DNA from: Microbacterium kyungheense
GTDB taxonomy: Bacteria > Actinomycetota > Actinomycetes > Actinomycetales > Microbacteriaceae
Assembly: GCF_006783905.1 (NCBI RefSeq)
Contig: NZ_VFPE01000001.1
Coordinates: 434,001 to 498,000 of the forward strand
Length of the DNA stretch: 64,000 nt
Reading direction: 5' to 3'
The stretch's first letter is position 1, and each line of letters starts with the position of its first letter. The notes beneath the pieces were generated by a model. It was not told the DNA's origin. It saw nothing but the letters and a program-made list of their open reading frames with translations, and did no database searches. This document shows, piece after piece, positions 8,621 to 17,961 of this stretch. Position numbers and translations under genes: made by a program.

Positions 8621-10713
8621 CCGACACCGCCATCACCCGTGACGCCCCCGCCGAGGCCGCGCCCCCGACCGCCCGGGCGCGGGTGGGGGCCTTCGAGCTC
8701 CGCTGGAGCCCGGAGGCGCCGGCATCCCTCGTCGTCCCGTCGTCCGGGTTCGCGGGCCGGGCGTCGGTCGCGCTCGTCGAGGTGTTCACGTCGACGGAGC
8801 AGCGGGCGCGCACCAGCCAGGCGTACTGGCGATCGGCGGTGGGGGAGCGTCTGCGGGTGCAGGGATCGCAGGTCACCGCGGACGCCGACGCGACGCGCGC
8901 TGTCGTCGTGCAGGGCGACTCCCGCACCGGCGTCGAGGTGCGCACGACCGTCACCGCCCCGGCCGGCGCGCGCGCCGTGCGCATCGAGAGCGAGGTGCGC
9001 AACGCGGGCCGCACCGCGGTGGTGGTGACGGCGGTGTCGTCGGCGACCATCGGGTTCGGGCACGCCCAGAGCGACCTCGACACCGCGGTGTGGGGCACGG
9101 CGCGCAGCGAATGGCTCGCCGAGGACCGCTGGAGCGAGGTGCCGGTGCGCACGCTGCTGCCTGAGATCGACCTCGCCCTCCACGCGCAGGACGCGCGCGG
9201 TCACGGCGCGCTCACGAGCCACGGCGCCTGGTCGAGCGGCGAGCACGTCCCGTGCGGGTACCTGCTGGGCGCCCACGGCGAGGCGCTCGCATGGCAGATC
9301 GAGACGAGCGCGGGCTGGCACGCCGACCTGAGCCAGGCACGGGACGGCGGGGTGCTGTCACTGCTCGGCCCCACCGACCTCGAGCACCAGTTCGCCCGCG
9401 AGCTCCTTCCCGGTGAGACCTTCACCGCCGTGCCCGTGGCGGTGGCGGCATCCCCCCTCTCACGCGACGGGGCGATCGCCGAGCTCACCCGCTACCGCCG
9501 GTGGCTGCGCGGCGCCGCCGCAGAGCAGCCGCTGCCGGTGGTGTACAACGACTTCATGAACACGCTGATGGGGCAGCCGACGACCGACAAGCTGCTGCCC
9601 CTCATCGAGCGGGCGGCCGAGGCGGGCGCCGAGGTGTTCTGCATCGACGCGGGCTGGTTCGCCGACCCCGAGGTGGGCGACTGGTGGTCGAGTGTCGGCG
9701 AGTGGCGCGAGGCGCCCGCCCGGTTCCCCGGCGGCGGCCTTCGCCGCGTGATCGACGCGATCCGCGACGCCGGCATGGCGCCCGGGCTCTGGCTCGAGCC
9801 CGAGGTCGTCGGGATCGACAGCCCCGCCGCAGCGGAGCTGCCCGACGAGGCGTTCTTCGTGCGGTTCGGGGAGCGCGTGCAGGAGGACCGCCGCTACCAC
9901 CTCGACTTCCGCCACCCCGCGGCCCGCGCGCACCTCGACGCCACGGTCGACCATCTGGTCGAGGAGTACGGCGTGCGCTACCTCAAGCTCGACTACAACA
10001 TCAATCCGGGTGCGGGCACCGAGCATCTCGCGACGGCGGCGGGAGACGGGCTACTGGGGCACACGAGGGCCTTCCGCGACTGGCTCGTGAGCGTGCAGCG
10101 GCGCCACCCGTTGCTGCGGATCGAGAACTGCAGCTCCGGCGCCATGCGCGCGGACTACGCGCTGCTGGCCGTCACGCACCTGCAGTCCACGAGCGATCAG
10201 CAGGACTTCCGCCTGTACCCGCCGATCGCCGCGTCGGCGCCGGCCTCGATCCTTCCGGAGCAATGCGGCAACTGGGCGTACCCGGCACGCGACATGAGCG
10301 ACGAAGAGACCGTGTTCACGCTCGTCACGGGACTGAGCGGGCGGCTGTACCTGTCGGGCTTCCTCGACGAGCTGCGCCCCGAGCAGCGCGACCGCATCCG
10401 CGAGGCCGTTGCGCTGCACCGCGGGCTGCGCGACGAGCTGCGCCAGGCGACGCCGTTCTGGCCGCTCGGGCTGCCGGATTGGGATGCGTCCGTCGTATGC
10501 CTCGGCCTGCATACGCCCGACAGGGACCTGCTGTTCGTGTGGGACCGGGATGCCGCGCCCGCCGGCTTCACGATCCCGGGGGCGCACGGCGAGGCAGAAG
10601 TGCTGTTCCCTCGCGAGGGCGCCGACTGGGGGCTGGATGCTGCAGCCGACGGGCTGCACGTCGTGACCCCGTCCGGCCTCGGCGCGCGCGTGCTGCGGGT
10701 GACCCGTGGCTGA
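8617..10713 (+). CDS. Alpha-galactosidase, glycoside hydrolase family 36
   Basis: A 698-residue cytoplasmic enzyme predicted to remove terminal alpha-galactosyl residues from imported oligosaccharides. An N-terminal beta-sandwich precedes a catalytic (beta/alpha)8 barrel that holds FCIDAGWF, the nucleophile motif YLKLDYN (Asp459) and the acid/base motif CSSGAMRAD (Asp513); a small C-terminal beta domain ends the protein. No signal peptide. GTG 8617 was chosen from the GTGA overlap with the DUF624 gene. Its last 8 bases overlap the next gene. Family 36 also contains other alpha-linked activities, so the exact substrate is inferred. Confidence 0.92.
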   Translation: MTDTAITRDAPAEAAPPTARARVGAFELRWSPEAPASLVVPSSGFAGRASVALVEVFTSTEQRARTSQAYWRSAVGERLRVQGSQVTADADATRAVVVQGDSRTGVEVRTTVTAPAGARAVRIESEVRNAGRTAVVVTAVSSATIGFGHAQSDLDTAVWGTARSEWLAEDRWSEVPVRTLLPEIDLALHAQDARGHGALTSHGAWSSGEHVPCGYLLGAHGEALAWQIETSAGWHADLSQARDGGVLSLLGPTDLEHQFARELLPGETFTAVPVAVAASPLSRDGAIAELTRYRRWLRGAAAEQPLPVVYNDFMNTLMGQPTTDKLLPLIERAAEAGAEVFCIDAGWFADPEVGDWWSSVGEWREAPARFPGGGLRRVIDAIRDAGMAPGLWLEPEVVGIDSPAAAELPDEAFFVRFGERVQEDRRYHLDFRHPAARAHLDATVDHLVEEYGVRYLKLDYNINPGAGTEHLATAAGDGLLGHTRAFRDWLVSVQRRHPLLRIENCSSGAMRADYALLAVTHLQSTSDQQDFRLYPPIAASAPASILPEQCGNWAYPARDMSDEETVFTLVTGLSGRLYLSGFLDELRPEQRDRIREAVALHRGLRDELRQATPFWPLGLPDWDASVVCLGLHTPDRDLLFVWDRDAAPAGFTIPGAHGEAEVLFPREGADWGLDAAADGLHVVTPSGLGARVLRVTRG

Positions 10714-11608
10714 GCGCGGCACGATCCGCCCCGGCCGCGTGTTCGTCGACGACCGCGGCCGCACCGCGCAGCTGCACGGGATCGGGCTGCAGCGGATCGG
10801 TGACCGCTGGTTCGCGTGGGGCGAGGACAAAGCTGCGGGCGGGCTGTTCACCGCCGTCGCGTGCTACTCGTCGCCCGATCTCGCGACGTGGACGTTCGAG
10901 CGCGACGCCCTGGTCGCGGGCGAGGGCGACCTCGGCGCGGACCGGGTGATCGAGCGCCCCAAGGTGCTGCAGCGCCCCGACGGGCGGTGGGTCATGCTGC
11001 TGCACGTCGAGAGCGACGACTACGCCTACGCGCGGGTCGGGTACGCGATCGCCGACCAGCCGGAGGGGCCGTACGAGTATGTCGGCAGCGAGCGGCCGCT
11101 CGGCAACATCAGCCGCGACATCGGCGTGTTCCACGAGGACGGCGTCGGCTACCTGCTGTCGGAGGACCGCGACCACGGGCTGCACATCTACCGTCTGCGC
11201 GAGGACCGCCTGGGCGTCGAGGCGCTCGTCGCGACGCTGCGTCAGCAGGCGCGACCCGAGATCGGGTACGAGTCGCCGACGCTCGTGCGTCACGACGACG
11301 GGCGCTACTACCTCTTCGGCTCGGATCTCACCGGCTGGGACCTGAACGACAACATGTACACGAGCGCCCCCGCGCTCGAAGGCCCGTGGGACGACTGGCG
11401 CCCCATCGCGCCGGTCGGCACCCGCACCTTCGACTCGCAGGTGAGCGTCGTCGTGCCGGTGGGCGACGGGTACGTCTACGTCGGTGACCGCTGGAGGCCC
11501 GACGCGCTCGCCGAGTCCGAGCCGGTGTGGCTGCCGCTGCGCATCCGCGACGGCGAGGTCGTCCTCGAATGGCGCGACGAGTGGAGCATCCAGGAGCTCG
11601 GCGCATGA
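10706..11608 (+). CDS. GH43 subfamily 24-like exo-beta-1,3-galactanase
   Basis: A 300-residue five-bladed propeller glycosidase. The order of motifs, WFAWGEDK, VACYSSPDL, VIERPKVL, GPYEYVGSERPLG, SRDIGVFHEDG and YLLSEDRDHGL, closely follows the exo-beta-1,3-galactanases (for example the fungal Pc1,3Gal43A family as I remember it). No signal peptide, so it would act inside the cell on imported galacto-oligosaccharides. GTG 10706 overlaps the alpha-galactosidase end by 8 bases. With GH36 and a GH43 xylosidase it suggests use of type II galactan or arabinogalactan side chains. Another GH43 activity is possible. Confidence 0.75.
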   Translation: MAERGTIRPGRVFVDDRGRTAQLHGIGLQRIGDRWFAWGEDKAAGGLFTAVACYSSPDLATWTFERDALVAGEGDLGADRVIERPKVLQRPDGRWVMLLHVESDDYAYARVGYAIADQPEGPYEYVGSERPLGNISRDIGVFHEDGVGYLLSEDRDHGLHIYRLREDRLGVEALVATLRQQARPEIGYESPTLVRHDDGRYYLFGSDLTGWDLNDNMYTSAPALEGPWDDWRPIAPVGTRTFDSQVSVVVPVGDGYVYVGDRWRPDALAESEPVWLPLRIRDGEVVLEWRDEWSIQELGA

Positions 11609-12567
11609 GGGCGGCGCTGCTGATGGACCCCGCTCTCGTGCCGTTCGTCTTCGGCCCCGACACGCGGTCGCGGCTGTCCGAGCTGGTCGAGATCGAGGGG
11701 GATGCCGCCACCTCGGCCGCAGGCATCCCCGATCCCGCCGGCGTCGACCTGCTGATCGCGGGATGGGGAGCGACACCGGCCGGCCCGGACGACATCGCCG
11801 CCTTCACCGGGCTGCGCGCCGTGGTCCACTGGGGCGGGGGGATCGGCTGGCTCGACGCGCAGGCGGCGGGCCGCGGCATCCGCATCTCCACCGCGAAGGC
11901 GGCCAACGCGATCCCGGTCGCCGAGTTCACCCACGCGATGATCACGCTGGCCGCGAAGGACGCGTTCTGGCTGTCGCGGCAGTACACCGCCGAGCAGCGG
12001 TTCATCGCCCGTGAGGCTGCCGCTCCGCGGGCGGGCCTGTACGGCACGACCGTCGGCATCGTGGGGGCGTCGGCCATCGGCACCCTCGTCATGCAGAAGC
12101 TGCGCGGCAACGACGTCCGGGTGCTGCTGTACGACCCGTACGCGTCTACCGCAGACGCCGCGGCTCTCGGCGCCGAGCTCGTCGGCGACCTCGTCGAGCT
12201 CGCGGCGCGCAGCGACCTGCTGTCGATCCACGCACCCGAGCTGCCGTCGACCGCCGGCATGGTGTCGGCGGAGGTGCTCGCCGCGCTGCGCGACGGCGCG
12301 ACCGTCATCAACACCGCGCGCGGCTCGCTCGTCGACCAGGACGCCCTCGTCGCCGAGCTGCAGCGCGGACGACTGCGCGCGATCCTCGACGTGACCGATC
12401 CCGATCCGCTGCCCGCGGGGCACGTCCTCTACGCGCTGCCCAACGTCTTCCTCACGCCGCACCTGGCCGGCTCGATGGGCGTCGAGCTGCAGCGCCTGGG
12501 CGAGGCGGCGCTCGCCGAGATCGAGCGGTTCGTCGCCGGCGAGCCGTTCGCCCACCCCGTGCCCTGA
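11605..12567 (+). CDS. D-isomer-specific 2-hydroxyacid dehydrogenase-like protein
   Basis: A 320-residue NAD-dependent oxidoreductase fold: an N-terminal flavodoxin-like half, then a Rossmann half starting at GTTVGIVGASAIGTLV. The catalytic Arg (NTARGSLVD) and His (TPHLAGS) are present. The usual catalytic Glu in DV.E.EPLP is replaced: the sequence reads DVTDPDPLP. The second glycine of GxGxxG is Ser (GASAIG). Related proteins occur in sugar-catabolic operons, so the substrate may be a sugar acid, but activity is uncertain given these changes. The start overlaps the previous stop (ATGA). Confidence 0.8.
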   Translation: MRAALLMDPALVPFVFGPDTRSRLSELVEIEGDAATSAAGIPDPAGVDLLIAGWGATPAGPDDIAAFTGLRAVVHWGGGIGWLDAQAAGRGIRISTAKAANAIPVAEFTHAMITLAAKDAFWLSRQYTAEQRFIAREAAAPRAGLYGTTVGIVGASAIGTLVMQKLRGNDVRVLLYDPYASTADAAALGAELVGDLVELAARSDLLSIHAPELPSTAGMVSAEVLAALRDGATVINTARGSLVDQDALVAELQRGRLRAILDVTDPDPLPAGHVLYALPNVFLTPHLAGSMGVELQRLGEAALAEIERFVAGEPFAHPVP

Positions 12568-12585
12568 CGATCCCGGAGACCCGTC

Positions 12586-14193
12586 GTGCCCGTCATCCAC
12601 AATCCGATCCTGCGCGGGTTCAACCCCGACCCGTCGATCCTGCGCGTCGGCGACGACTACTACATCGCCACGAGCACGTTCGAGTTCCACCCCGCCGTGC
12701 GGCTGCACCACTCGCGCGACCTCGTGCACTGGACGACGATCGGGCACCCCCTCGACGACGGGTTCGACCTGCGCGGCATCCCCGACTCGGGCGGCGTGTG
12801 GGCGCCGAGCCTCTCGTACGCCGACGGCCGGTTCTGGCTGGCGTACTCCATCGTGCGCACGATGGACGGCGACGACAAAGACATCGACAACTACCTCGTG
12901 ACGGCGCCGTCGATCGACGGACCGTGGAGCGCGCCGGTGCACCTCGGCTCGCGGGGGTTCGACTTCTCGTTCTTCCACGATCCTGACGGCACGCACTGGA
13001 TCGTCGGCGTGCAGTGGGACCAGCGTCCCGAGCATCCCTCGTTCTCGGGCCTGGTCCTGGAGCAGTACCTCCCCGACGAGCGGCGCACGAGCGGTGACGC
13101 CGTCAGGATCTACCGAGAGGAGGGCCTGGTCGAAGGCCCGAACCTCTACCGGATCGGCGACTGGTACCACCTGCTCATCGCCGCGGGCGGCACCGGGTGG
13201 AACCACGGCATCACCGTGGCGCGCTCGCGGAGCCTGCTCGGCCCGTACGAGCGAGACGCGCGTGAGGCGGTGCTGACGACCCGCGATGCGCCCGGGCATC
13301 CCCTGCAGAAGGCGGGGCACGGCGAGCTCGTCCAGACGCCGGACGACAAGTGGTGGCTCGTGCATCTCGCCAGTCGCCCGACGCTGCACCTGGGGGAGCG
13401 CTACAGCACCCTCGGGCGTGAGACGTGCCTGCAGCGGGTCGTGTTCGACGACGACGGCTGGCTGCGCCTCGCCGACGGCGGGCACCACGCATCCGTCGAC
13501 GTCCCGCTCGGGGACGAGGACGAGGGCGAGGATGCCGCACCGGGCCCGCGGGGCTGGACGGACGACTTCGCGGCCGGCGCCCTCGACGGGCGGCGCTGGT
13601 CGACGCTGCGGGCGGCACTGCCGCCCGGGGTCGCCGACCTCGACGCCCGGCCGGGATGGCTGCGGCTACGCGGCGGGCACTCCGCGGCGTCGGTGTTCGA
13701 CCAGTCCATGATCCTCACGCGGGTCGAGGAGCATCGCGCGTCGTTCGAGACCGCCCTCGACGCCGACCCGCGCTCGCCGCGAGAATCGGCCGGCCCGATC
13801 GCCTGGTACGACCGCTCCGGGTGGATCCAGCTGCAGGTCACGTACGACGACGAGAACGGACGGCACCTGCGGGTGGTGCGCCGCGACGGCGGCGTCACCA
13901 CGCGCTCGGAGCCCATCCCCGCGCCCGGCGGAGCGCTGCGGCTGCGGATGGCCCTCGACGGCCCGGACCTGCGTTTCGCGTGGGCGGCCGCTGCGTCGGA
14001 GGAGTGGATGCCGGTCCCCGGCGTGCATCCGGCATGGACGCTGTCGGACGACCACGGGCCGCGCCTGCGCTTCACCGGCCTCTTCTTCGGCGTGCGCGCG
14101 GACGATCTCGACGGCCGCGGCTGGACGGCCGACGTCGGCAGCGTCACCGTGCGCTTCGATCCGGAGCGCTTCGATCTGGAGCGCACCGGCTGA
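12586..14193 (+). CDS. GH43 beta-xylosidase / alpha-L-arabinofuranosidase
   Basis: A 535-residue intracellular glycosidase. The N-terminal propeller (about 1-320) carries the GH43 triad: base Asp15 in FNPDPS, pKa-modulating Asp126 in GFDFSFFHDPDG, and acid Glu183 in VEGPNLY. The C-terminal beta-sandwich (about 340-535) is typical of the XynB3-like subfamily 11 enzymes. GTG 12586 starts 18 bases after the dehydrogenase. Probably the last gene of the importer operon. It would release xylose or arabinose from short oligomers. Confidence 0.9.
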   Translation: MPVIHNPILRGFNPDPSILRVGDDYYIATSTFEFHPAVRLHHSRDLVHWTTIGHPLDDGFDLRGIPDSGGVWAPSLSYADGRFWLAYSIVRTMDGDDKDIDNYLVTAPSIDGPWSAPVHLGSRGFDFSFFHDPDGTHWIVGVQWDQRPEHPSFSGLVLEQYLPDERRTSGDAVRIYREEGLVEGPNLYRIGDWYHLLIAAGGTGWNHGITVARSRSLLGPYERDAREAVLTTRDAPGHPLQKAGHGELVQTPDDKWWLVHLASRPTLHLGERYSTLGRETCLQRVVFDDDGWLRLADGGHHASVDVPLGDEDEGEDAAPGPRGWTDDFAAGALDGRRWSTLRAALPPGVADLDARPGWLRLRGGHSAASVFDQSMILTRVEEHRASFETALDADPRSPRESAGPIAWYDRSGWIQLQVTYDDENGRHLRVVRRDGGVTTRSEPIPAPGGALRLRMALDGPDLRFAWAAAASEEWMPVPGVHPAWTLSDDHGPRLRFTGLFFGVRADDLDGRGWTADVGSVTVRFDPERFDLERTG

Positions 14194-14235
14194 GATCGGC
14201 CCTTGACGGGGGCAGGTCCACCCGTCATCGTTAAG

Positions 14236-14251
14236 TGGCAAACGTTATCCA
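14236..14251 (+). promoter_or_regulatory. LacI operator before the secreted lyase-like gene
   Basis: TGGCAAACGTTATCCA differs from the importer operator at 4474 at one position. It lies 61 bases before the gene start and makes this gene a second target of the LacI regulator. Confidence 0.72.
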
Positions 14252-14311
14252 ATCCTGCAGTCCCCACCATCCGCGGTCGGTGCCGACCGTGGCGACAGGA
14301 AAGAGAGATCG

Positions 14312-17300
14312 ATGAGGATCCATCGCAGACGCTCCCTCCGGCGCCTGATCGCGACCGTCACCGCCGCCGCACTGGCGGCGGCCGGCGCCGTCACGGCACT
14401 GCAGCCCGCAGCCGCCGTCGAGCCGGTGGCGACGGCATCCCCGCCCGCGATCGTGCGCACGCTCAGCGACGCCGGCTTCGCCCACCCCGGGGTCGGGTTC
14501 ACCGCCGACCACCTCGAGAACATGCGCACGCAGGTGCTCGCGGGCGTCGACCCGTGGGCGAGCTACTACGACGCCATGTCGCAGACGAAGTACGCCGCCC
14601 GGACGTTCGTGCCCGAGATCGCGCAGCCCGGCACCGACACCCCCAAGAACGACGCGTACGACAACGCCGGCATGCGCTCCAGCGCGCTGCGCGACAGCCT
14701 CGGCGCGATGGCGCAGGCGCTCGAGTACGTCGTCACGGGCGACGAGCAGTACCGCGCCAACGCGCTGCACGTCCTGCGCACGTGGAGCGGCCTCGACCCG
14801 GCGAAGTACGCGTACTTCGCCGATGCGCACATCCACACCGGCGTGCCGCTGTACTACATGCTGATCGCGGCCGAGGTGGTGCGCGGCACCGAGCCCTCGA
14901 ACGCCACGCTCGACGGCTACGACCTGCGCTGGACGGCGACGGACCAGCAGCGCATCGAAGACAACCTCGTGCGGCCCGTGCTCGACACGTTCCTGTACTC
15001 GCAGAACCGGCTGTGGAACCAGCACCTCTACGGCGTCATCGGCATGGTCGCCGCCGCGATCTTCCTCGACGACGCCGACCTGTACGCGAAGTACGTCGAG
15101 TGGTTCACGGTGAACTCGACCTACGAGAGCGAGCACGACCTGTACGGCGGCGACGTCAACGGCGCGCTCGCCTCCATCTTCCGCGAGATCCCCGCCGACG
15201 CCCCCGGCAACACCACCGGTGCGCCTTTCGTGCAGCACATGGAGATGCTGCGCGACCAGGCCCACGGCCAGGGGGACGTCGACATCCTCGTCGCCCTCGC
15301 GCGCCTCGTGGACAACCAGGGCACCAAAATCGACCCGGTCGCCGGCACCGTCTCGACTGCGGCGGACGCGGTGTCGCCGTACCGCTTCCTCGACGACCGC
15401 ATCCTCGCCGGCGCCGACACGTTCTACGCGTTCATGATGGGCGAAGAGGTGCCCTACATCCCGGCCAGCGAGGGCGGCTCGATCTCGCAGGCGTACCGCG
15501 GGCGGCTGCAGGATCCGCTCAGCGAGGCGTACCTGCAGTACCGCTACGTGGCCGGGGTCGACGTCGAGACAGAGGCGCCGCACGTCGCCGACCTCTACGC
15601 CCACCGCGACGGGCCGCTGTACTACTACGGCACCGGCATCCAGAACTTCTGGAACGACCGCGGCTCGGACTACACCGGGGCCGAGTACTGGGTCGCGTTC
15701 CCCGAGCAGCTCGCCGAGGTCGAGGGCTCCGTGGCCCCGACGGCTCCGTCGCCCGAACTGTCGGTCGGCACGTTCGGCACGGCGCTCGGTGCGGGCGCGC
15801 AGGCGGGCGCCGACGCCGACGGCACGGCCTACGTGCGGCTCGACGCGGCCGCCGACGATGCCCAGGTCGCCGTACGCCGCGCCGTCTGGGCGGACCGCAG
15901 CAAGACCGCGCTCGTGGGCGTCAAGGTCCGCAGCGACGGGGTGGCGCGACTGCAGCTGGCGCGCACCTCGCAGGAGGTGCCGTTCGCCGAGATCGTGGTG
16001 CCCGACACCGACGGCCAGTGGCGCTACGTGTGGCTCGACCTCAGCACCGACAAGACGCCGGGTGCCGTGGGCGACAACATCGTCGTCCTGACCGCGACGG
16101 GGTCGGACGCCTCGGTCGATGTCGCGGGGGTCCTCGCACAGGCGAACGGCGTGCTGACACCGCCCGTGTTCGCGGACGCGCCTGCCGTCCAGGTCATGGC
16201 CGTGCGCGGCGAGGCGTGGTCGCGCTCGTTCGGCGTGACGGATGCCGGCGGCGGCGCCCCCGCGCTCTCGCTGCAGCATGCACCCCAGGGCGCGTCGCTG
16301 TCGGGCGACACGGTCTCGTGGACGCCGGCGCGTGCCGGCGACAGCGACCTGCTCGTCGTCGCATCGGACGGCACCTCGGTGACGGCCCTGCCGGTGTCCG
16401 TGACGGTCGCGCCGACCCGCCCATCGGCGATCGGCAAGCTCATGGACCGCATCGAGGGCGCCGCCGAGGACTACGTGTCCGCGGACTGGCAGCGCGTCGC
16501 GAGCCTTCGCCAGCAGGCGAAGGACGCCGTCAAGAGCGCCGACGCGGCCACCTTCGCCGGTCTGCTGGCTCAGCTGGGCGCCGCGATCGCCGACCTGCGG
16601 CTGCTCAACCCGCTGCTGACCGACGGCACGCTCGACTACACCGGCATCGTGACCGCACCCGCGCTCACGCCGTCGCAGCTGCGCGCGCTCGCCGACGGCG
16701 ACAACCAGACGTCGTGGGGCGACCAGCGCGTGCCCGCCATCGTGTTCGACTTCGGCCCGGGCTTCCGCGTGGCATCGACCGGGTTCGGGTTCCAGGCGCG
16801 CGACACGTTCCCCAACCGCGCCGAGGGGACGAACGTGTACGGCTCCGACGACGGCGCGACCTGGACGCTGCTGACCGAGCACCCGAACGCGGGGCAGGAT
16901 GCCGCCGTCGAATGGGTCCCGGTGCGCGCGGACGTGCGCGACCAGCGGTTCCGGTTCCTGAAGTTCCAGGTCGACGAGCCGGGCGTCCCGTCCGACCCGG
17001 CGTACCCGGGCATCTGGAGCATCGCCGACATCCGGATCGACGGCGTGCGCAGCGAGGCCGTCGGGTCGATGGACACCGTCACGATGTCGTCGCCCGACGG
17101 CGTCGCGCGACGCGTGGTCCCCGGGGACCACGTCGAGCTGCACCTGACCGGACCCGCGGGGAACACGGGCGTGACGGCGACCGTGTTCGGCGTCGCCGCA
17201 CAGGTGACCTCGCCCGCGGCCGGGCAATGGGTGGCGTCGGCGGCCGTTCCCGAGGGCGTAGAAGCCGGCGCGTCGGTCTCGTTCACCGTCGCGTTCACGA

Positions 17301-17809
17301 CGCCCGACGGCCGTGCGGCCGACCCGGTGCAGGCGACGACCGACGGGTCGACGCTGTTCGTGTCGACGGACGAGGGTCTCGTCGACGACGCCTTCCGCGG
17401 GGCGCGGATGCTGCGGCCCGACGGCGTCGTCGACACCGCGTGGACGAACTACACCGTCAAGATGTTCGACGGCGATCCCGCATCGCACTCCGACACCCGG
17501 CTCAACTCCGGGCTGTACGGAAACGTCTGGGACTTCGGTGAGGGCGCGACCGTGTCGCTGACCGGTGCCGAGCTGCTCGTCCGCCAGGACGGGTACGGCA
17601 CGTCCCGCATCGCCGACATGCGGCTGGAAGGGTCGAACGACTTCCAGACGTGGACCCGGCTCACGCCCGCCGCGCCCGCCAAGACGCTGGACTGGCAGCG
17701 CTGGACCATCGCCGATCACACCGCGTACCGGTACATCCGGCTGGTGAACGGCCAGATCCTCAACGTGGCCGAACTGCGGCTCTTCGGCACCGTCACCGCG
17801 CTCGGCTGA
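14312..17809 (+). CDS. Secreted multidomain polysaccharide lyase-like protein
   Basis: A 1165-residue exported protein. Residues 1-36 are a Sec signal (RRR, hydrophobic core, AAA-V). Residues about 45-460 match the alginate-lyase (alpha/alpha toroid) superfamily, with NQH at 236-238, HTGVPLYYMLIAAEV, and RDQAHGQGD from residue 314. Then follow a CBM-like beta domain (about 480-620), an Ig-like segment (about 620-700), a helical linker (about 705-765), a discoidin-like domain (about 770-905), another Ig-like stretch and a final discoidin-like region. No sorting signal is seen. AGGAAAGAGAG supports ATG 14312. Its own LacI operator implies it starts polymer breakdown outside the cell. The polymer is unknown; alginate itself is unlikely given the galactosidase neighbours. 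Confidence 0.8.
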   Translation: MRIHRRRSLRRLIATVTAAALAAAGAVTALQPAAAVEPVATASPPAIVRTLSDAGFAHPGVGFTADHLENMRTQVLAGVDPWASYYDAMSQTKYAARTFVPEIAQPGTDTPKNDAYDNAGMRSSALRDSLGAMAQALEYVVTGDEQYRANALHVLRTWSGLDPAKYAYFADAHIHTGVPLYYMLIAAEVVRGTEPSNATLDGYDLRWTATDQQRIEDNLVRPVLDTFLYSQNRLWNQHLYGVIGMVAAAIFLDDADLYAKYVEWFTVNSTYESEHDLYGGDVNGALASIFREIPADAPGNTTGAPFVQHMEMLRDQAHGQGDVDILVALARLVDNQGTKIDPVAGTVSTAADAVSPYRFLDDRILAGADTFYAFMMGEEVPYIPASEGGSISQAYRGRLQDPLSEAYLQYRYVAGVDVETEAPHVADLYAHRDGPLYYYGTGIQNFWNDRGSDYTGAEYWVAFPEQLAEVEGSVAPTAPSPELSVGTFGTALGAGAQAGADADGTAYVRLDAAADDAQVAVRRAVWADRSKTALVGVKVRSDGVARLQLARTSQEVPFAEIVVPDTDGQWRYVWLDLSTDKTPGAVGDNIVVLTATGSDASVDVAGVLAQANGVLTPPVFADAPAVQVMAVRGEAWSRSFGVTDAGGGAPALSLQHAPQGASLSGDTVSWTPARAGDSDLLVVASDGTSVTALPVSVTVAPTRPSAIGKLMDRIEGAAEDYVSADWQRVASLRQQAKDAVKSADAATFAGLLAQLGAAIADLRLLNPLLTDGTLDYTGIVTAPALTPSQLRALADGDNQTSWGDQRVPAIVFDFGPGFRVASTGFGFQARDTFPNRAEGTNVYGSDDGATWTLLTEHPNAGQDAAVEWVPVRADVRDQRFRFLKFQVDEPGVPSDPAYPGIWSIADIRIDGVRSEAVGSMDTVTMSSPDGVARRVVPGDHVELHLTGPAGNTGVTATVFGVAAQVTSPAAGQWVASAAVPEGVEAGASVSFTVAFTTPDGRAADPVQATTDGSTLFVSTDEGLVDDAFRGARMLRPDGVVDTAWTNYTVKMFDGDPASHSDTRLNSGLYGNVWDFGEGATVSLTGAELLVRQDGYGTSRIADMRLEGSNDFQTWTRLTPAAPAKTLDWQRWTIADHTAYRYIRLVNGQILNVAELRLFGTVTALG

Positions 17810-17817
17810 CCCGACCC

Positions 17818-17867
17818 GCGAAGGGGTGGATTCCTGCGGCCGCGGCCGCCGGCATCCACCCTTTCGC
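17818..17867 (+). terminator. Hairpin terminator after the lyase-like gene
   Basis: A 14-bp stem with one mismatch (17818-17831 with 17854-17867) encloses a GC-rich loop that can itself pair (GCGGCC). It carries the GGCATCC heptamer seen in other terminators of this window. Confidence 0.75.
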
Positions 17868-17961
17868 AGTCCCTGAGGAAGAATCCGCGGACGAGAGGGT
17901 GATTCTCCCCATCGGGAGGGCGGCGAAGTTCCCTAGGATCGAACCGACGAGAGGGGGACGG

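Noticed and set aside
14231..17719. A 1162-codon minus-strand frame opposite the lyase-like gene
   Set aside because: High G+C keeps antisense frames open; it is Arg/Val/Asp-rich without domains, while the + frame has a signal peptide and recognisable folds.
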